Part shown: piece after piece, positions 1 to 8,082 of the stretch
Numbering within the stretch: the stretch's first letter is position 1
Layout of the letters: each line of letters begins with the position of its first letter
NCBI GenBank assembly: GCA_050012855.1
Contig: JBEKGJ010000026.1
Location: forward strand, 1 to 64,000
Length of the DNA stretch: 64,000 bases
Reading direction: 5' to 3'
Origin: JAJXZJ01 sp050012855
Lineage (GTDB): Bacteria > Verrucomicrobiota > Verrucomicrobiia > Limisphaerales > J093
The notes under the pieces: generated by a model
Seen by the model: only the letters and a program-made list of their open reading frames with translations
Told to the model about the DNA's origin: nothing
Databases searched by the model: none
Program-made: the position numbers and the translations under genes

Positions 1-10
1 TGTTGGAATC

Positions 11-208
11 TCAATCATGGGATTTCAAGTCAGGGGTGAACAGGGACGCTTGCGCGGCCTCGGCGAGGCGCCGGGCCTCGTTGGCCTCGGCACGCTCGCG
101 GGCGATGCGCTCACCGTCGAGGGTAGCTTCGGAAAACAGCGCGAACGTGTCGGGAACAAACCCGAACTCATGCTGCGGAATCGGAAGCGGGCGGCGCTGG
201 CGTCTCAT
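11..208 (-). CDS. Small hypothetical protein (65 aa)
   Basis: A 65-residue reading frame lies 19 bases downstream of the 228-620 gene on the same strand. The ATG at 208 is chosen because the upstream extension has the composition of a non-coding shadow, while the protein from this start is ordered. It has a basic start (MRRQRRPLP), a middle with aromatic residues, then an Arg/Glu/Ala-rich probable helix with ERAEANEARRLAEAAQ. I do not recognise a family. Its only context is the co-directional gene upstream, with which it probably forms a transcription unit. Confidence 0.5.
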   Translation of the reverse strand: MRRQRRPLPIPQHEFGFVPDTFALFSEATLDGERIARERAEANEARRLAEAAQASLFTPDLKSHD

Positions 209-227
209 GGTGTGAAGTGGTGAACGG

Positions 228-620
228 TCAAGCGGGCTGGAGGTCGGCAGGATGGCGGCTGCCATACTTGGTGCGAGGGTCATCGGGGACAGCGTCCACG
301 GTCACGGGGCCGCACGGGTGCTGCCAGACTTGGCGCTTGTTGTTCCAATGGAAGCCAAACTGGGAGAGTCGGGCGGTGACTTCCGGGGGCTGCTTGTCGG
401 GGAATGTGACCCAAACCCACTTGCCGACAACCTCGGCCAGTTCGTAGAACCGGGGGGCCTCGGCGCGGAGCAAGGCCAGCAAGTCCGGCGTGCTCAAGTG
501 GCGATTGGCCTGCCGGCGGGCGAAGTCCACCAGGGGGCGGGTGCCGTTGGTCTGAACAACCGATGTGCTGGACTGGACCGGGAGCCCCTTCAACGAGTCT
601 GAATGTATGTGAGTTTCCAT
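228..620 (-). CDS. Conserved hypothetical protein of mobile elements (130 aa)
   Basis: The 130-residue protein has an N-terminal linker and then a compact domain at about residues 55-115. That domain contains YELAEVVGKWVWVTF and GFHWNNKRQVWQHPCG. This aromatic-rich arrangement resembles a small domain I associate with hypothetical proteins of plasmid and phage-like elements, but no biochemical role can be given from the sequence. The ATG at 620 follows a run of T/A bases. It is followed 19 bases later by the 65-residue gene, suggesting co-transcription. Confidence that it is coding is good; the function is unknown. Confidence 0.6.
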   Translation of the reverse strand: METHIHSDSLKGLPVQSSTSVVQTNGTRPLVDFARRQANRHLSTPDLLALLRAEAPRFYELAEVVGKWVWVTFPDKQPPEVTARLSQFGFHWNNKRQVWQHPCGPVTVDAVPDDPRTKYGSRHPADLQPA

Positions 621-640
621 GATGTTTTTTTTAACCGAAA

Positions 641-783
641 TGCCGTCCTGTCCTCTCGCCCTTCACTGAAAAAGCCTGCGGTTCGGGGCGGCGCGTGGGA
701 GTAGTCTTTAGAGGGCACCACGCTCATTGCCCCCCGAACAGGAAGCAGGCCAGTGACGGGCGAGAGACGGGACGGTGAAGGCA
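641..783. repeat. 143-base imperfect inverted repeat (palindrome A)
   Basis: Nested complementary arms can be paired by eye: tgccgtcc (641-648) with ggac/ggca (770-773, 780-783), ctctcgccc (653-661) with gggcgagag (758-766), tcactg (663-668) with cagtga (751-756), gcctgc (674-679) with gcaggc (745-750), gttcgggg (681-688) with ccccgaac (732-739), and gcgtgg (693-698) with ccacgc (718-723). Small bulges separate the stems, giving a long rod-like fold on either strand. Confidence 0.75.
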
Positions 784-836
784 TCTGGAAACCCACCAGG
801 CATCTGCCAGCCCTGCGGCGTCTGAGCTTTCAACCC

Positions 837-856
837 TTCGAGCGGAGCGAGCCAAC
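837..856. repeat. 20-base direct repeat, second copy at 2335-2354
   Basis: The word ttcgagcggagcgagccaac at 837-856 recurs at 2335-2354 with two central mismatches (18 of 20 identical). Both copies lie in the gene-free, palindrome-rich stretch and in the same orientation, 1.5 kb apart. Confidence 0.6.
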
Positions 857-1011
857 CACTCTGCTTCGTCTGGTTCCTAACGACCCGCCACTATGGGGAG
901 TTGCGGAGAGAGGGCGTGGCGTGAAGGATGCCAAGACCGTCTGGCGCGACCCGTGCTGCCGCCTTGGGTCTTGCGGCGAGCATGGGGCGTGACAGGCGGG
1001 CTGCCTCGGTG

Positions 1012-1154
1012 GACACAAGACGCTGTTATATGAAGCTAAACCGGGCCGTCGGATGGATGGTGGGGTAGGCGGGAGACGGCGGGGACCCGGTGCCGGGGGT
1101 CCTGCTTGCGGGTGCCGGCACTGGGGCGGTAGCTCATATAATAGCTCTTGTGTC
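1012..1154. repeat. 143-base imperfect inverted repeat (palindrome B)
   Basis: The outer arms are gacacaaga (1012-1020) and tcttgtgtc (1146-1154). Next are ttatatga (1026-1033) and tcatataa (1134-1141), with gct/agc steps beside them and single-base bulges. The AT-containing ttatatga segment stands out in very GC-rich surroundings. The interior is G/C-rich and may fold further. Confidence 0.75.
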
Positions 1155-1932
1155 TGAGAGGCGTTCGCAAGCCACCGCGCCCAGTCTCGCAGCGAATACT
1201 TGGAGCGAGAAACGTAGCGCGGGGGCGGTCCTTCATGCCACGCCCGAACGGAGCGAAACCATGTCGGCGGGTCGTCCTTCCGGGCTGTCTCCGCCGGATT
1301 CAGGACGTGAAACAGAACGGAGCAAAGCAGCCGGCGCGCGGGCGGTCCTGGCGGACGGCGTTTTATGCGAGGTCGGGCGCGGCTGCGTCGCGGAGTGGCG
1401 TGGAGCGTTCTGAAACGGACGGAGTCAGCCTTTCGTACGCCGCGCAGTCACCGCCCGACTGTGGAGGCCCAGACGCGGACGCAGGAGCATCGTAGCCGGA
1501 ACTGCTCGGGCGGTGTCTGTGCGGCGCGGGGCCGGGTCCTGCCTCCGGGCGAGCTTTTGGGGCGCGGTGGCAGGCACTCTGAGTTGGCGGCGATGAGGTC
1601 GGCCGGGTCCGCGTAGGCACAGGCTCGGAAGCATGAGAACCGTAGCCGAAGCGGAACTGGCCGTGCTCACGCCGCCGGGTGTCGGCCTTGCCTGTCTCGC
1701 CAAGAGCGCGGGTGCGAGGGTCGCGGAGTGGATGTCCTCGAAACGAAGCGATCTCGCGGCTGCGATGGTGGCGAGTCAGGCGTCTTCTGGCCAGCCAAGT
1801 GCCGTGGGATGTTGCGGTACGCCCAGCGGACGGAGTCTGTAGCGCCAGGCGAGCACAACCCGCGGCTCTTGGCGGCCAATCGTACCGTTCTCTGCCGTCT
1901 GCGTCGGCTGGGCGGACGGACGAGTTTCGAGG

Positions 1933-1979
1933 GAGTCTGCCGGGCCGTGGCGGTGGTCAGGTCAGCAGGCGGCAGACTC
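1933..1979. repeat. Inverted repeat (palindrome C)
   Basis: Arms gagtctgccg (1933-1942) and cggcagactc (1970-1979) are perfect complements around a 27-base loop. Weaker complementarity continues outward (cggacg-type words near 1910 and 2000), so the full structure may be about 100 bases. Confidence 0.6.
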
Positions 1980-2144
1980 GATCTGTGCACTTCGGGTCGT
2001 CCGGTTTCGTATTCCCCGCCGTAGGCGCCATCTTCTCATCGTCATGCACAGCGCGCCTGAATCCTCCGAACGACGGGCAGGCTAGGATTGGAACGGGGAT
2101 GTCCGAACTGGGGTGACTTCCGCTCCGCGCGCGCTGTAGCGAAA

Positions 2145-2283
2145 GGGCCGCCGAGCCTGACTTCCTGGCTCCTATGGGCGGCCCGGTGCCCGGCTTGGCG
2201 AGCAGCGAGCCGCCGGGCATGAGCGTAGCATGACGCGCGCGGCGACCGACGTTCGAGTTGGAGGGGCCTCCGTCGGTGCGCGC
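2145..2283. repeat. Three adjacent hairpins (palindromes D, E, F)
   Basis: D is gggccgcc/gagcc (2145-2157) pairing with ggctc/ggcggccc (2167-2171, 2177-2184). E is gcccggc (2188-2194) with gccgggc (2212-2218). F is gcgcgc and accgacg (2235-2240, 2245-2251) with cgtcggt and gcgcgc (2271-2283). The three follow each other with short spacers, as in an RNA multi-stem domain. Confidence 0.6.
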
Positions 2284-2662
2284 TTCCAATTGACCCCGGC
2301 GCGAGTCGGCGAGCAAAGGGGGAACACTCTGTTTTTCGAGCGACGCGAGCCAACATTGTCGGTTGAGGGCGCTGGACTGGCGAGGGAGTTTCGAGTTACG
2401 AATTGCAAGGGGCGAGTTGTGCAAACCGGCGGCGGAAGGCGCGAAGCGGGAGACGGCGGCGAACTGCTAACGCAACCAGCCCGTGACGACGAGCCAGCGC
2501 CAGACGAACGGCTGCCACCAAGGTAATGACGGCCGATACTCCGCAGGACAACCGCACGCCCGCCAGAAACGCACGGGCCAAGTGACATGTGTGTAGTAGT
2601 GACGTGCCACCCGACCCTGAAACCGCTCCCAACGAACGCCTAAGTAGCGGTGCCAAGCCCTA

Positions 2663-2736
2663 GCGGCCCCTGACGATAAATGCGTGGTGTGTCTCATCAC
2701 CCATTCCCTGAGACACACCACGCATGAAGGGGCCGC
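2663..2736. repeat. Strong inverted repeat (palindrome G)
   Basis: Perfect 16-base arms tgcgtggtgtgtctca (2681-2696) and tgagacacaccacgca (2709-2724) enclose a 12-base loop. An outer 8-base pair, gcggcccc (2663-2670) with ggggccgc (2729-2736), and further gccc/gggc and ggtgcc/ggcacc steps extend the stem outward past 2650 and 2742. This is the most perfect palindrome in the window. Confidence 0.85.
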
Positions 2737-2825
2737 GGGCACCGGGAGTAGGTGCGAGTGGGGGACACAGCTACCCGCCAGCCCGAAGGAGTCCATTACC
2801 ATCTTCTCGGTGCCGCGGAGTGGCA

Positions 2826-2923
2826 GCCCGACCGCCGAAGGTGCAGGGGGCGTGACAGCCCGGCTCTGGATGATTCGATTACCTACTCAGCCGGGCTGGC
2901 GCGCGCCCTGCCGGCGGTCGGGC
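2826..2923. repeat. 98-base imperfect inverted repeat (palindrome H)
   Basis: Arms gcccgaccgccg (2826-2837) and cggcggtcgggc (2912-2923) are perfect complements. Inside them cagcccggct (2856-2865) pairs with agccgggctg (2889-2898), and gcaggg/ccctgc steps lie between. The layout mirrors palindromes A and G. Confidence 0.75.
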
Positions 2924-3085
2924 GAACGAAGCGTTGGGGGCGAGTAGCGGTTGCCGGGGACTGCTTGGGGGGTTTGCCGAAGTGTCAATAGTGAGAACTG
3001 AGAGTTGCGGGGAAGATGATCACAACAAGGCCCCAGTCACCAAGCCGACGCTCTTTACGTCAGCGCACCGGCAACCCGCACGCAC

Positions 3086-3802
3086 TCAACCGTTGCCCAC
3101 TTTTGACGACCATTTGTGCTTAACCCGCCTCAACTCTACAGCAAAACCGACCAGAAATAGGACCAAAATGGCTCCAGCGCAAATGGCCCCAACCGTAAAG
3201 CCGTATGTACCTGCCGAGAAGTCACTTCTTCCGAGTCCAACCCCATAATACAACCAGGTCCCATACGCAACGGCACAGCCAACCAGGAACCAGACCACGA
3301 TCCCCCAGCACAGGCCAAGGCCGATATACTGCCGAAGTTGAGGCAATTCTTTCTTGTATTCCGTTATTGCCCGTTCATGCTCCTGCCTTGCAGCCTCCGC
3401 CTCCCTTGCGGGGGCAGCCTTCTCCCACTCAATCCGTCTTTTCTCCTCTTCAACCTCCCTTTGCTGCCTTCTTACTTCTTCTTCAGCGGCCCTCCTTCGC
3501 CGTTCTCGCTCGGCCTGCTCTTCTCGCCTCTGCTTATCCTGTTGAATCAGGCGCCAGAATTCAGCACCGATTTGCCCATGACACATTGGGCACCTTGAGG
3601 CGCCGAGTTTTAGCGTTCGATAGAGGCAATGTGGACAATCGTAGTCTCCCGGATTCTGTTGCTTGTGAAGCGCCTCTTCCTGAGACCTAATAAGATCGTT
3701 GTGTCGTTGCTCTGCCGCGTACTCTTCGTCAGCCGCAGCACAATGCGGACAGAGGTCGGTTGGATTAGTCCTCCCGCATCTAAAACAAACATATCCACTC
3801 AC
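3086..3802 (-). CDS. Zinc-ribbon, coiled-coil membrane protein (238 aa)
   Basis: Two CxxC pairs near the start (CFRCGRT, CPHC) and two more at about residues 55-75 (CPHC, CPMC) form probable double zinc ribbons. Residues about 88-150 are a highly charged Arg/Glu coiled coil. Two hydrophobic segments at about 160-182 and 200-222 should cross the membrane, leaving a short basic tail. This is the last gene of a four-gene minus-strand cluster starting at 5307, and lies 18 bases after the 51-residue gene. It could be a membrane-anchored sensor or effector for that cluster; the role is inference only. Confidence 0.75.
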   Translation of the reverse strand: MSGYVCFRCGRTNPTDLCPHCAAADEEYAAEQRHNDLIRSQEEALHKQQNPGDYDCPHCLYRTLKLGASRCPMCHGQIGAEFWRLIQQDKQRREEQAERERRRRAAEEEVRRQQREVEEEKRRIEWEKAAPAREAEAARQEHERAITEYKKELPQLRQYIGLGLCWGIVVWFLVGCAVAYGTWLYYGVGLGRSDFSAGTYGFTVGAICAGAILVLFLVGFAVELRRVKHKWSSKVGNG

Positions 3803-3820
3803 AAGACACCTCTCATCATG

Positions 3821-3976
3821 TCATAGTTCCTTGCTGGCTAGGCCCTCGGCGAGAGAAGCCTCAAACATACGAACCGTGTAGGTGAATCGTTGGCCTTCGA
3901 CGTAAAGCTCCACTTCGTAATAAATATCGCTATCGCGATTTGTCTGGCGTTTATACTGGGTGTCCAGGCGGTTCAT
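3821..3976 (-). CDS. Small protein, 51 aa
   Basis: The frame starts at ATG 3976 and reads MNRLDTQYKRQT, then a balanced protein with IYYEVELYVEGQRFTYTVRM and a Leu/Ala/Glu-rich end. There is an AAGGG nine bases upstream of the ATG. It sits between the 4037-4528 and 3086-3802 genes on the same strand, 60 and 18 bases away, with no other gene in that gap. The alternating hydrophobic pattern of the centre suggests beta strands. No family is recognised; it may be a small partner or antitoxin-like protein of the cluster. Confidence 0.6.
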   Translation of the reverse strand: MNRLDTQYKRQTNRDSDIYYEVELYVEGQRFTYTVRMFEASLAEGLASKEL

Positions 3977-4036
3977 GCAGTGCGGCCCTTCTCGGGCGGC
4001 GCGGCAACACCGTACCGAGCAAGGCGTTGTTCGGGC

Positions 4037-4528
4037 TCAGTTGTGGGGGATGTCGGTCCATTTGCTAATCTGGCTAGACACATCCTTCCTGTCCCTTCCA
4101 GATCCGTACCATGCTGACGCACCTGACACTGTCACTCGGAAATTGACGTAAGGTTGCTGGGTCTTCTTCTGAATGAACCGTGTTCCAAAACCGTTTGACT
4201 TGTAGTGCGTGTTCAGACTGTCTCGCGAGAAGACGACGTACCGCCATCCATCATCCGTTCTGAACACGAAGACGTAGTACAACTCCGGCGTGTCCGGCTT
4301 TTGGAGTTGGTCCTCGCGACATGAGAATATCGCGGCAATCGATTTCTTCTGTACTTTCAGTTTCCCGTACTTGACCTGCACACGCCAGAAGTTCCCTGAT
4401 GTATCATTGACAGCGAAGATGTCGTCCCCGATGTCGATCTCCGGCATGGCAACATTGTAATCCCTGGCTGCGAGTTCTGCCATGACGGCCAGATGCGCAG
4501 CTTTCGCCATATAGTGGTATTTCGCCAT
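4037..4528 (-). CDS. PD-(D/E)XK nuclease-like protein (163 aa)
   Basis: The N-terminal helix with HLAVMAELAARDYNVAMP leads to EIDIGDDIFAV (about residues 30-40) and then WRVQVKYGKL (about 49-58). This order, acidic residue then Q-x-K on a following strand, is the core of small PD-(D/E)XK endonuclease-like proteins. The second half has strands rich in aromatic residues (YYVFVFRTDDGWRYVVFSRD). It lies 125 bases downstream of the NYN gene on the same strand. The fold assignment is from motif pattern only; DNA cleavage is inferred. Confidence 0.6.
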   Translation of the reverse strand: MAKYHYMAKAAHLAVMAELAARDYNVAMPEIDIGDDIFAVNDTSGNFWRVQVKYGKLKVQKKSIAAIFSCREDQLQKPDTPELYYVFVFRTDDGWRYVVFSRDSLNTHYKSNGFGTRFIQKKTQQPYVNFRVTVSGASAWYGSGRDRKDVSSQISKWTDIPHN

Positions 4529-4653
4529 TTCGGGTTTTTTCCTTCTTTGTGCCGGGACTTTCAGGTCAGCGACGGGAGCTAGCCGAGGATGACGCTGGAT
4601 TTGTCTCTGAGCTAATCACCTGGCTCCCGTTTGCTGGGCCATCTGCTTCGAGA

Positions 4654-5307
4654 CTATTTTCGGAATAGGCCATCAATAATTCTGTCTCCCTTCGCCGTCT
4701 TCGAGTCAATCTCAGTGTTCAGGATGATCGGGTAGGATGCTTCGTCAATCAAGGCTTGGGATGTGTGCATGTTGTGTTTCTTCCCGTTGTGCTCCCAGTC
4801 AGCCTCCATCCCGATAATCATGACTCGGGTGCCGATCCCGTTGACCTTGCGAACCAAGGGAACAAAATCCTGATCACCAGAACACAACGCCAGGACGTCG
4901 AATCTCTTATGGACTGCCAGGTCGTACGCTTCAAGAGACAGCCAAACGTCAATTCCCTTCTCCTCTGGAGGAGTCACCGATTCGTTCATCGGATAGTAAT
5001 GAGTGACAATCCCTGCGTACATGAGTAATTGGTCCACGAAACGGTCAGCCTCCAAGGCTTGCTTCTGCTGTGCGGAGGTGAGCGAAAACCGCCCTCGGAA
5101 AAAATGCGCCTCAACAATCTGGCAAAAGGCCACATCCCTGCGTTCTCTCTCCGCCACCTTGTGGCGCACGTACTCGTGGAATCCGGTAAAAGTCATAAAT
5201 GCCTTGCGAGCGTGCTGCTTGCTGAAGTACTGCGAGGCATTCATGAAGTACGTCCCGTCGTAAAACAGGGCAATCCGGGTAAGCGGTTGGTAGATGTCAG
5301 CGGGCAT
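4654..5307 (-). CDS. NYN-domain (LabA/PIN-like) nuclease (217 aa)
   Basis: The protein opens its fold with IALFYDGTYF (about residues 12-21). It continues with KGIDVWLSLEAYDLAV and DVLALCSGDQDFVPLV (about 117-150), then GIGTRVMIIGME. These are the acidic clusters of the NYN/LabA branch of PIN-like RNases, which use aspartates to bind metal. It is the first gene of a minus-strand cluster that continues with the PD-(D/E)XK-like protein, a 51-residue protein and a zinc-ribbon membrane protein. RNA cleavage is the likely activity. Confidence 0.8.
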   Translation of the reverse strand: MPADIYQPLTRIALFYDGTYFMNASQYFSKQHARKAFMTFTGFHEYVRHKVAERERRDVAFCQIVEAHFFRGRFSLTSAQQKQALEADRFVDQLLMYAGIVTHYYPMNESVTPPEEKGIDVWLSLEAYDLAVHKRFDVLALCSGDQDFVPLVRKVNGIGTRVMIIGMEADWEHNGKKHNMHTSQALIDEASYPIILNTEIDSKTAKGDRIIDGLFRK

Positions 5308-5635
5308 ACGATTTGGGGATTGTTCTCGATAGTGTTATTGGGACAAAGCCAGGGCCGGAAGCGGAAGTTGCAGGTGGCTTTTCATGGGATGGACTGTATC
5401 CGGTTGGGCCTGCCGTAGCAAGCTTGATCTGAAGGGCTTCTGTACGGTGGGCGGTGGAGGTGTTGCGCGGTGTGCGCTTCTGGCACCGCTTGCAGGATTG
5501 GAGGATTGGAAATTTCAGATTTCAGGGGATGCGGAAACGACCGGCACGGGGGCGAAACGAGCGGCAGCAAAGTGCATAAGCCATTGAGGCGCAACGCGTA
5601 ACACTTGACACGGAGGGGCTGATGCGGTATTTGCC
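5308..5635. other. Gene-free gap between divergent nuclease cluster and phage head genes
   Basis: This is the divergent region between the minus-strand NYN cluster and the plus-strand portal gene, and should hold promoters for both. It contains a short low-complexity patch (gaggattggaaatttcagatttc, around 5500-5524) of a kind also seen in other gaps in this window. No terminase fragment or other gene was recognised. A ggaggggct at 5612-5620 is the best ribosome-binding-like site but is too far from the portal start. Confidence 0.5.
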
Positions 5636-7165
5636 GTGTGTATGGCAGTGGACGCCACACATGGCGAATATGACGCGAACGCCGGGGCCTGGTCCCGAGC
5701 GCGGGATGTGATCGCGGGCGAAGATGCCGTGAGGGCTGGCCGCGAGCGGTACCTGCCGCGCCTGGATTCGCAAGCGGATGATGAGTATGCCGCCTACGCG
5801 GGGCGCGCTTCCTTCTTCAACGCCACGGCGCGGACGGCGGATTGTTTCGTCGGGCTGATCTTCCGGCGGGCGCCACTGGTCCGGCTGCCGGATGAGGCGC
5901 AAGGTGTCGGCGCCGCGCTGGCCGCGTTCCGTAACGACGTGGACATGCTGGGGACTTCCCTCTTTGGCTACGCCAAGAACATCGTGTCGGAAATCATCGC
6001 GGTGGGGCGGGCCGGGACGCTGGTGGATTGGGAAGGCGAGGTCGAGGATCGCGTCTATGCCACGATGTATCGGGCGGAGAGCATCCTCAACTGGCGGGTG
6101 GAACGCATCAACGGTCGGAACATTCCAACGCTCGTGGTGCTGCATGAGCCGATGGAGGCGGCGGGTGGGGGCACCTCTCCCCAGGGCGGAAGCACCTCTC
6201 CCCAGCCCTCTCCCCAGGGCGGAGAGGGAGACGCGGTCGAGCAAATCCGGGTTTTGCGGCTGGTGGCCGGCGCGGATGCGGGAGCGTCCAAACGCAAACC
6301 GTATTCCTGCCAGGTGGAACTCTGGCGCAAGGCGGAAGCGAAGTCCGGACAGGACAAGCGGGAGTGGGTGTTGGTGGAAACGCGGATTCCTCTGCGCCGG
6401 GGCAAGCCGTTGCCGTCGCTGCCGTTCGTGTTTCATGGGCCGCGTCATTCCCGACCGGCCGTGGACAAGCTGCCACTGGGCGACATGATCGCGGTGAACC
6501 TCGACCATTACCGCCTGGATGCGGACTACAAACACGGAATTCATTTCACCGCCCTGCCCACGGCCTGGGTGAGCGGCTTTGACAAAACGGCGACGCTGCG
6601 CATTGGCAGCAGCACGGCCTGGACAACCGAGACGGTCGGTGCCACGGCGGGCTTCCTGGAGTTCACCGGACAGGGGTTGTCCACATTCGAGCGGGCGATG
6701 GACCGCGATGAGCGCTTGATGGCGGTGCTGGGGTCGCGGTTGCTGGAGGAGCAGAAACGGGTGGGTGAAACGGCGGACGCGATTGAACTGCGGCAGAGCG
6801 GGGAGAACAGCGTGTTGAGCAGCATCGCCAGCAGCGTGAGTGAGAGCCTGACACAGGTGTTGCGCTGGGCGTTCTGGTGGAACTCGACCGAGGAACTGCC
6901 GGACTCGATCACGGACGCTCAGGCGTTGGTGGAACTGAACACGGATTTCAGCAGCAGCACGATGAGCGCGCCGGAAATGTTGGCCGCGGTGAAGTCGTGG
7001 CAGTCGGGCGCGCTGAGCCAGGACTCGATGCAGGAACTATTCCGCAAGGGTGAGATTCTGCCGGATGGGCGGACGAACGAGGAGGAAGCCCGGTTGATTG
7101 CGGGCGACAAGGCGGCGGTCAAGGTCGCGGCTTTGACGGATGCGAATGCGAACGCGGCAACGTGA
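5636..7165 (+). CDS. Phage portal protein, DUF4055-like (509 aa)
   Basis: The length and the C-terminal half, with GFLEFTGQGLSTFERAMDRDE and then an alpha-helical segment, fit portal proteins of the DUF4055 group. These form the head vertex through which DNA enters. It is followed at once by scaffold-like and capsid genes, as in podovirus-like head modules. The start is uncertain: GTG 5636 or ATG 5642. Residues about 178-200 (GGGTSPQGGSTSPQPSPQGG) are translated from a palindromic extragenic-type repeat (6170-6232) that sits in frame. No terminase gene precedes it. Confidence 0.8.
   Translation: MCMAVDATHGEYDANAGAWSRARDVIAGEDAVRAGRERYLPRLDSQADDEYAAYAGRASFFNATARTADCFVGLIFRRAPLVRLPDEAQGVGAALAAFRNDVDMLGTSLFGYAKNIVSEIIAVGRAGTLVDWEGEVEDRVYATMYRAESILNWRVERINGRNIPTLVVLHEPMEAAGGGTSPQGGSTSPQPSPQGGEGDAVEQIRVLRLVAGADAGASKRKPYSCQVELWRKAEAKSGQDKREWVLVETRIPLRRGKPLPSLPFVFHGPRHSRPAVDKLPLGDMIAVNLDHYRLDADYKHGIHFTALPTAWVSGFDKTATLRIGSSTAWTTETVGATAGFLEFTGQGLSTFERAMDRDERLMAVLGSRLLEEQKRVGETADAIELRQSGENSVLSSIASSVSESLTQVLRWAFWWNSTEELPDSITDAQALVELNTDFSSSTMSAPEMLAAVKSWQSGALSQDSMQELFRKGEILPDGRTNEEEARLIAGDKAAVKVAALTDANANAAT
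6170..6232 (+). repeat. Palindromic repeat inserted in the portal gene
   Basis: Two partial copies of cacctctccccag lead to a palindrome ccctctcc (6206-6213) / ggagaggg (6221-6228). The same ccctctcc...ggagaggg palindrome occurs at 8004-8030 between genes. Here it is a multiple of three in effect and adds a Ser/Pro/Gln/Gly-rich insert to the protein. Confidence 0.75.
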
Positions 7166-7181
7166 GAGGGGGAAACCATTT

Positions 7182-7949
7182 ATGCCATTGAAATTCAAAG
7201 TGAAGTCCAAGGATGAAGTCCCGGCGGAACTGCAATCGCTCTACGTGGAGCGGGACGGTGCCTGGGTGCTGGATGCCGAGGGCGCAGTCGAGAAAACGAA
7301 GTTGGAGGAATTTCGCACCAACAACGTGGCGCTGATCAAGGAGCGCGACGAACTGAAAGAGCGTTTCGCGGGGATTGACCCGGACGAGGTCCGCAAGCTG
7401 GCAGAGGACAAGCGGAAGCTGGAAGAGGCGCAGCAGCTCAAGGCGGGCGAGATCGAAAAGGTCTTCGAGGGGCGGGTGCGAACGCTCAAGGCGGAGTTCG
7501 ACAAGCAGCTCGCGGGTGTGACTTCGGAGCGCAACGCGCTCAATGCCCGCCTGACCGCGATTCAGATTGATCAAGCGGTGGTGACTGAGGCCACGAAGCG
7601 CGGTCTGCGCCCGACGGCCATCCCCGACATCACGGCGCGGGCGCGAAATACTTTCCGCCTGGTGAACGGGGTTCCCCAGGCGTTGGAGGCGGATGGCCAG
7701 ACGGTCCGGGTGGGCAAGGATGGCGTGACGCCTCTGTCGTTGGCGGAGTGGATTGAGGGCCAGGTGTCCGACGCTCCGCATCTGTTTGAATCGAATGCCG
7801 GTGGCGGTGCCGCCGGCAACGGCTCCGGTGGAGCCGGCAAGGGAACCGGCAAGAATCCGTTCCGGAAGGAAACCTGGAACCTGACGGAACAGATGAAGCT
7901 AACGAAATCCGACCCGGCGCTGGCGGCGCGGTTGAAAGCAGCCGCCTGA
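7182..7949 (+). CDS. Phage scaffold-like protein (GP20-like, 255 aa)
   Basis: The protein starts with a small folded part (MPLKFKVKSKDEVPAEL). It continues with a long charged coiled coil at about residues 40-125 and a Gly/Ala-rich linker near 215-230. It lies between portal and major capsid genes, the usual place of the internal scaffold that shapes the procapsid. ATG 7182 is preferred over the upstream frame start because of the gagggggaaa site before it and the match of the N-terminus to phage minor structural GP20-type proteins. It is 16 bases after the portal stop. Confidence 0.75.
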   Translation: MPLKFKVKSKDEVPAELQSLYVERDGAWVLDAEGAVEKTKLEEFRTNNVALIKERDELKERFAGIDPDEVRKLAEDKRKLEEAQQLKAGEIEKVFEGRVRTLKAEFDKQLAGVTSERNALNARLTAIQIDQAVVTEATKRGLRPTAIPDITARARNTFRLVNGVPQALEADGQTVRVGKDGVTPLSLAEWIEGQVSDAPHLFESNAGGGAAGNGSGGAGKGTGKNPFRKETWNLTEQMKLTKSDPALAARLKAAA

Positions 7950-7993
7950 ACGCGGAACGGGGAACGGGGATTGCGGAATGGAAACCGCGACAC

Positions 7994-8030
7994 CTCACCC
8001 TAACCCTCTCCCCGGTCGAGGCGGAGAGGG
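7994..8030. repeat. Palindromic extragenic repeat
   Basis: The sequence ctcaccctaaccctctcccc followed by a short loop and ggcggagaggg contains arms ccctctcc (8004-8011) and ggagaggg (8023-8030). It is the intergenic form of the repeat found inside the portal gene and lies between scaffold and capsid genes. Confidence 0.7.
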
Positions 8031-8082
8031 AGAACAACCAGCGGTGCTCTACGGAGCCGCCGCGACAACTGGAGACTGAATT

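Larger units (their letters stand above)
621..3085. other. 2.4 kb without convincing genes, rich in large palindromes
   Basis: All frames here are short, Arg/Pro-rich or lack family-like order, in contrast to the densely coding element around it. The stretch is GC-rich and contains at least six long imperfect inverted repeats (listed separately) and a spaced 20-base direct repeat. It could be a long structured RNA, a set of folding recombination sites, or decayed element DNA. I found no tRNA, rRNA or CRISPR pattern in it. Confidence 0.6.

Noticed and set aside
641..2923. Integron attC sites or a cassette array
   Set aside because: The large palindromes resemble attC in size, but I could not find paired RYYYAAC and GTTRRRY boxes at their ends, cassette genes between them, or an integron integrase.
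5522..6544. Long minus-strand reading frame (340 codons) opposite the portal gene
   Set aside because: Arg/His/Pro-rich composition and full overlap with a convincing portal gene; a codon-bias shadow.
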